A stretch of DNA of 48,222 nucleotides from CAG-791 sp045546175 (GTDB taxonomy: Bacteria; Bacillota; Clostridia; Lachnospirales; Lachnospiraceae): positions 1 through 48,222 of the forward strand of contig JAZQCI010000119.1 in the NCBI GenBank assembly GCA_045546175.1, in the 5' to 3' direction. The position numbers and the translations under genes were made by a program. Of the stretch, positions 45,347 through 48,222 are shown in pieces (the stretch's first letter is position 1; each line of letters begins with the position of its first letter). Under the pieces are notes generated by a model that was not told where the DNA came from, ran no database searches, and saw only the letters and a program-made list of their open reading frames with translations.

Positions 45347-47392
45347 TTATAACGAAAATTCAAAAATAACCGCTCCATACGCCGGAAGATCAAACTCGAT
45401 GTACTGCTCACGTCCATCACACTCACCCTTCTTGGCCTTGAGTACTTCCGGAACACTCGTCTCGCCGGCGCCGCCGAATACAAGCTCTGTGCTGTTGAGG
45501 ATGCACTTGTACTGCTTGCGCACCGGAACTCCCACTCTGTAGCCTTCGCGCTTCATGGGCGTCATATTCAGGATAAACAGAAGGCTCTTCTTCTGGGAAG
45601 GGCACTTGCGGAAGAAGGAATAGATGCTTCTGTCCGCGTCGTCCGCGTTGATCCACTCAAAGCCCGCCCAGTCGTCGTCGATCTCGAACATGCACTTGTG
45701 GCTTCTGTAGATCTCCAGAAGTCTCTGTACGTAATACTTCATCCCGATGTTGAGATAGTTGTCGTCCTTGCCTTCTTCCAGTCTCCACCACTCGAGCTCC
45801 GTCGCTTCGTTCCACTCGTGCTCCTGTCCGAATTCCTGTCCCATGAACAGCAATTTTTTGCCCTCGTGGCCGAACATGAAGGTGTAGCCTACGCGCAGGT
45901 TCGCGTACTTGTCCACCTTGTAGCCGGGCATCTTGTTGACCATGGAGCACTTGAGGTGCACGACCTCGTCGTGGGACAGAGGCAAAATATACTTCTCCGC
46001 ACCGTTGTAGCTCATCGCGAAGGTGAGTCCGTTGTGATCGCCCTTTCTCATGATCGGGTCAAGCTTCATGTACTCGCAGAAATCGTGCATCCAGCCCATG
46101 TTCCACTTGAAGGAGAATCCAAGTCCTCCGTCCTCGGGCTTTGCCGTGATCTTGGGCCATGCTGTGGACTCCTCGGCAATAGTAAGGAATCCCGGATACT
46201 CGCCTTTGATCACCGAGTTGAGGTGCTTGAAGAACTCGATCGCGTCGAGGTTCTCGTTTCCGCCGTACTTGTTGGGAAGCCACTGTCCTTCCTTCTTGCC
46301 GTAGTCCAGATACAGCATGGAAGCCACTGCGTCGACTCGGATTCCGTCGATGTGGTACTCGTTGATCCAGTAGCGCACATTTGCGATCAGGAAGTTGGAG
46401 ACTTCATGCTTTGCCAGGTTGAAGATCCTTGTGCCCCAGTCGGGATGCTGGCCGCGGCGCGGATCGGGATCTTCATAGATGCAGGTGCCGTCGAATTCGG
46501 CCAGGCCGAAATCATCGGGGCAGAAGTGAGCGGGCACCCAGTCGAGGATGACACCGATATTGTTCTTGTGCAGAGTGTCCACCAGGTACATGAAATCCTT
46601 CGGATGGCCGTATCTGGATGTGGGAGCATAGTAGCCCGTCACCTGATAGCCCCAGGATCCGTCAAAAGGATGCTCGGAAATGCCCATGAGTTCCACATGG
46701 GTAAATTTCATGACCTTGAGATAGTCGACCAGGCGGTCAGCGAACTCTCTGTAGTTGTAGAAGCCGTCCGCCGTTCCGTCGGGATGCTTCATCCAGGAGC
46801 CGATATGGCACTCGTAAACGGCCAGAGGCTCGCGGTTGGGGTCCTTCCCCTTGCGGGCGTTCATCCAGCGGGTGTCGCCCCATTTATAACCCGAAATATC
46901 CACGGTGCGGGACGCGTTTCCGGGGCGAAGTTCCGACCAGTTCGCATAAGGATCTGCCTTGTACTTCTTACTGCCGTTAGCGGTCGTGATGCAGTATTTG
47001 TACAGTTCTCCCTCGCCGATGCCGGGAATGAACAGCGTCCAGATTCCTCCCGCGTTGAATTCCTTCATCGGATACTGTTCCTCGTTCCATCCGTTGAAGG
47101 TTCCGACCACGTGGACAGCCTTGGCGTTGGGCGCCCAGACCGCAAAGAAAATGCCCTTCTCGCCGTTCTCCTCGGACGGATGGGAACCGAGCTTTTTGTA
47201 GATCTGATAGTGCGTGCCGTTGCCGAACCAATAGGCGTCATCATTGGAGATGAACACTCTGTTGTCCTTGGGTTCCTTGAGCGCGGCCGGCTTCTTTACC
47301 GCTTTTGCTGCAGTTCCCCCGCTCTTAGCCGCCTTCGTTTTCTTTGCTGCCGTACTGCTCTTCGTAGTCGTTGCTGCTTTCTTGACTGCCAT
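45347..47392 (-). CDS. glgB: 1,4-alpha-glucan branching enzyme with Lys/Ala-rich N-terminal tail
   Basis: A 681-residue GH13 enzyme that makes alpha-1,6 branches in glycogen. A CBM48 domain (GIFFAVWAPNAKAVHVVGTFNGW) precedes the catalytic barrel with the four GH13 regions: DWVPAHF, DGIRVDAVASMLYLDYG (nucleophile Asp), TIAEESTAWP (acid/base Glu) and LSHDEVVH (third Asp). The C-terminal beta domain is complete. Residues 1-38 form an unusual basic tail of Lys, Ala, Thr and Ser (KKAATTTKSSTAAKKTKAAK), like histone H1-type tails, not part of the enzyme. The start has AGGAGGTAG. No other glg genes are in view. Confidence 0.95.
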   Translation of the reverse strand: MAVKKAATTTKSSTAAKKTKAAKSGGTAAKAVKKPAALKEPKDNRVFISNDDAYWFGNGTHYQIYKKLGSHPSEENGEKGIFFAVWAPNAKAVHVVGTFNGWNEEQYPMKEFNAGGIWTLFIPGIGEGELYKYCITTANGSKKYKADPYANWSELRPGNASRTVDISGYKWGDTRWMNARKGKDPNREPLAVYECHIGSWMKHPDGTADGFYNYREFADRLVDYLKVMKFTHVELMGISEHPFDGSWGYQVTGYYAPTSRYGHPKDFMYLVDTLHKNNIGVILDWVPAHFCPDDFGLAEFDGTCIYEDPDPRRGQHPDWGTRIFNLAKHEVSNFLIANVRYWINEYHIDGIRVDAVASMLYLDYGKKEGQWLPNKYGGNENLDAIEFFKHLNSVIKGEYPGFLTIAEESTAWPKITAKPEDGGLGFSFKWNMGWMHDFCEYMKLDPIMRKGDHNGLTFAMSYNGAEKYILPLSHDEVVHLKCSMVNKMPGYKVDKYANLRVGYTFMFGHEGKKLLFMGQEFGQEHEWNEATELEWWRLEEGKDDNYLNIGMKYYVQRLLEIYRSHKCMFEIDDDWAGFEWINADDADRSIYSFFRKCPSQKKSLLFILNMTPMKREGYRVGVPVRKQYKCILNSTELVFGGAGETSVPEVLKAKKGECDGREQYIEFDLPAYGAVIFEFSL

Positions 47393-47529
47393 AATACCCT
47401 ACCTCCTGATACTGATTTTGCGTCCCTTTCTCCCGCGTCTTTTCCGCGTCGGATCCCGGGTGCCTGCTGCGCCCCGCCAAAAGTCAGACCCCAATCCGCT
47501 TCTTTGGCGAGCGCCGATATTAATGTATC

Positions 47530-48222
47530 TCAATAATGAAGGAAATCCTTATCCCTCAGAATAATCCTCTGTGCTCCTCCCTTTCTGCGGGAGAAAGAAT
47601 CCACAAGGCTCGAAATCGTCTTGCGGCTTGCGTAGTAGATTGCCTCGTCGACGATATCCCGGATGTCTTCGAGTGTGACGCTGTGCTCTACCGTCTGCAT
47701 GGACATGATCCTGCTCTGCAGGGCACTGATCCCGTACTCATCGATCTCGCACTGCAGCTTTCCTGCGTACTCTCTTGCATAGCCGAGAAGAGTATCCACG
47801 CTCAGGGCCGCTATGTCGACCCTTGCAGGGAACATCTCTTTCATTCTCGGATGATCATTCAAAAACGCGTCCATGACGCCCTTTCTGTCGATCATTATGA
47901 TCAGGATGCTGCGCTCCGGCACGGCGATCATCTCACAGAGCGCCGCCGCTCCTTCCTCGCTCATCATGGAAGCTCTCTCAATGATCAGAGCGCCGAAGGG
48001 CATTCTCGGGATCACGCGAAGAACATTCTCCCTGGTTATGTATCTGCCTTCCGATTTGGCGATCTGGCCGACGAAATTGGGATTCTTCTGCCGGTACCGC
48101 AGTACCAGTTCCCTTGCAAGGCTGAGAGTTCCCGCTCCTTCATCTCCTGTGATCACGACATTGCCTCTTCCGCCCTCCAGAAAGATCCTGTCGAGCGCGT
48201 CGGTGAGCTGCCTGATGGAGTC
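47530..48222 (-). CDS. CbxX/CfxQ-like AAA protein with degenerate nucleotide site, 5' end outside the window
   Basis: The frame is open from 47530 to the right edge, so about 230 C-terminal residues are seen. The order of motifs matches the CbxX/CfxQ (CbbX-like) AAA family: a P-loop position, a hhhh-[DE]-[ER] strand, then IIMIDRKGVMDAFLNDHPRMKEMFPARV, equivalent to the family's GY-x-x-x-M-x-x-F-L-x-x-N-P-G-L-x-x-R-F segment. However the P-loop reads TGDEGAGTLSLA, without the Lys, and the Walker B strand reads ALIIERA, without the Asp. Nucleotide hydrolysis at this site is therefore unlikely; it may be the second, degenerate AAA module of a longer protein. It is read into glgB with a 137-base gap. 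Confidence 0.65.
   Translation of the reverse strand, partial: DSIRQLTDALDRIFLEGGRGNVVITGDEGAGTLSLARELVLRYRQKNPNFVGQIAKSEGRYITRENVLRVIPRMPFGALIIERASMMSEEGAAALCEMIAVPERSILIIMIDRKGVMDAFLNDHPRMKEMFPARVDIAALSVDTLLGYAREYAGKLQCEIDEYGISALQSRIMSMQTVEHSVTLEDIRDIVDEAIYYASRKTISSLVDSFSRRKGGAQRIILRDKDFLHY

Overview
The window looks like a chromosomal segment of a Gram-positive anaerobe of the class Clostridia, most likely a Lachnospiraceae-type gut organism. This is inferred from gene content: a ferredoxin-dependent 2-oxoacid oxidoreductase, the anaerobic glycerol-3-phosphate dehydrogenase trio with a DUF1667 protein, GlpP antitermination, a CcpA cre site, strong GGAGG ribosome sites and a fairly GC-rich coding body with AT-rich promoters. 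No rRNA, tRNA, phage module, complete insertion sequence or CRISPR array was seen.

Layout. 1-3.8 kb: an AP2-like remnant at the left edge, an AT-rich gap, a membrane acyltransferase, a CYTH protein and two unknown genes. 3.8-10.4 kb: a glycerol operon read leftwards (glpP, glpK, glpF, two flavoprotein dehydrogenase subunits, DUF1667) from one promoter with a perfect-consensus cre site upstream. 10.4-14.1 kb: thrH, then a two-gene unit of a membrane-anchored Hsp70/actin-fold ATPase and a membrane partner. 14.1-18.5 kb: a por operon (gamma, delta, alpha, beta) with a LysR regulator. 18.6-25.4 kb: nth, an NhaC-type antiporter, a MATE exporter, an ABC exporter and a nitroreductase. 25.4-27.8 kb: a MITE, an alanine/glycine:cation symporter and a small protein with five exact 13-residue calcium-loop repeats. 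27.8-31.8 kb: two GH32 fructosidases around a HAD phosphatase. 31.8-35.6 kb: a formate/nitrite channel, pta and an unusual ABC-class ATPase. 35.6-37.5 kb: metF flanked by two unrelated tandem repeat arrays. 37.5-43.8 kb: an efflux operon (adaptor, ATPase, second adaptor with a huge insertion, permease). 44-48.2 kb: a cyclophilin remnant, a C39-like protein without its expected histidine, a DtxR-type regulator, glgB, and a CbxX-like AAA protein running off the right edge.

How the parts fit. Most genes serve fermentative carbon flow: glycerol and beta-fructoside entry, pyruvate oxidation to acetyl-CoA, acetyl-CoA to acetyl phosphate, formate/nitrite transport and glycogen branching. The rest is export, cation exchange and small regulators.

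The parts least explained by known biology are the Hsp70-like membrane pair (11176-13990), the adaptor with 20-residue helical repeats inserted in its hairpin (39017-41584), the 13-residue repeat protein (27288-27728), the arrays around metF, and an out-of-frame small gene with a strong ribosome site overlapping the start of glpP. Duplicated gene tails, a MITE and dispersed GGCTCG-type hairpins show that short repeats have shaped many of the intergenic gaps.
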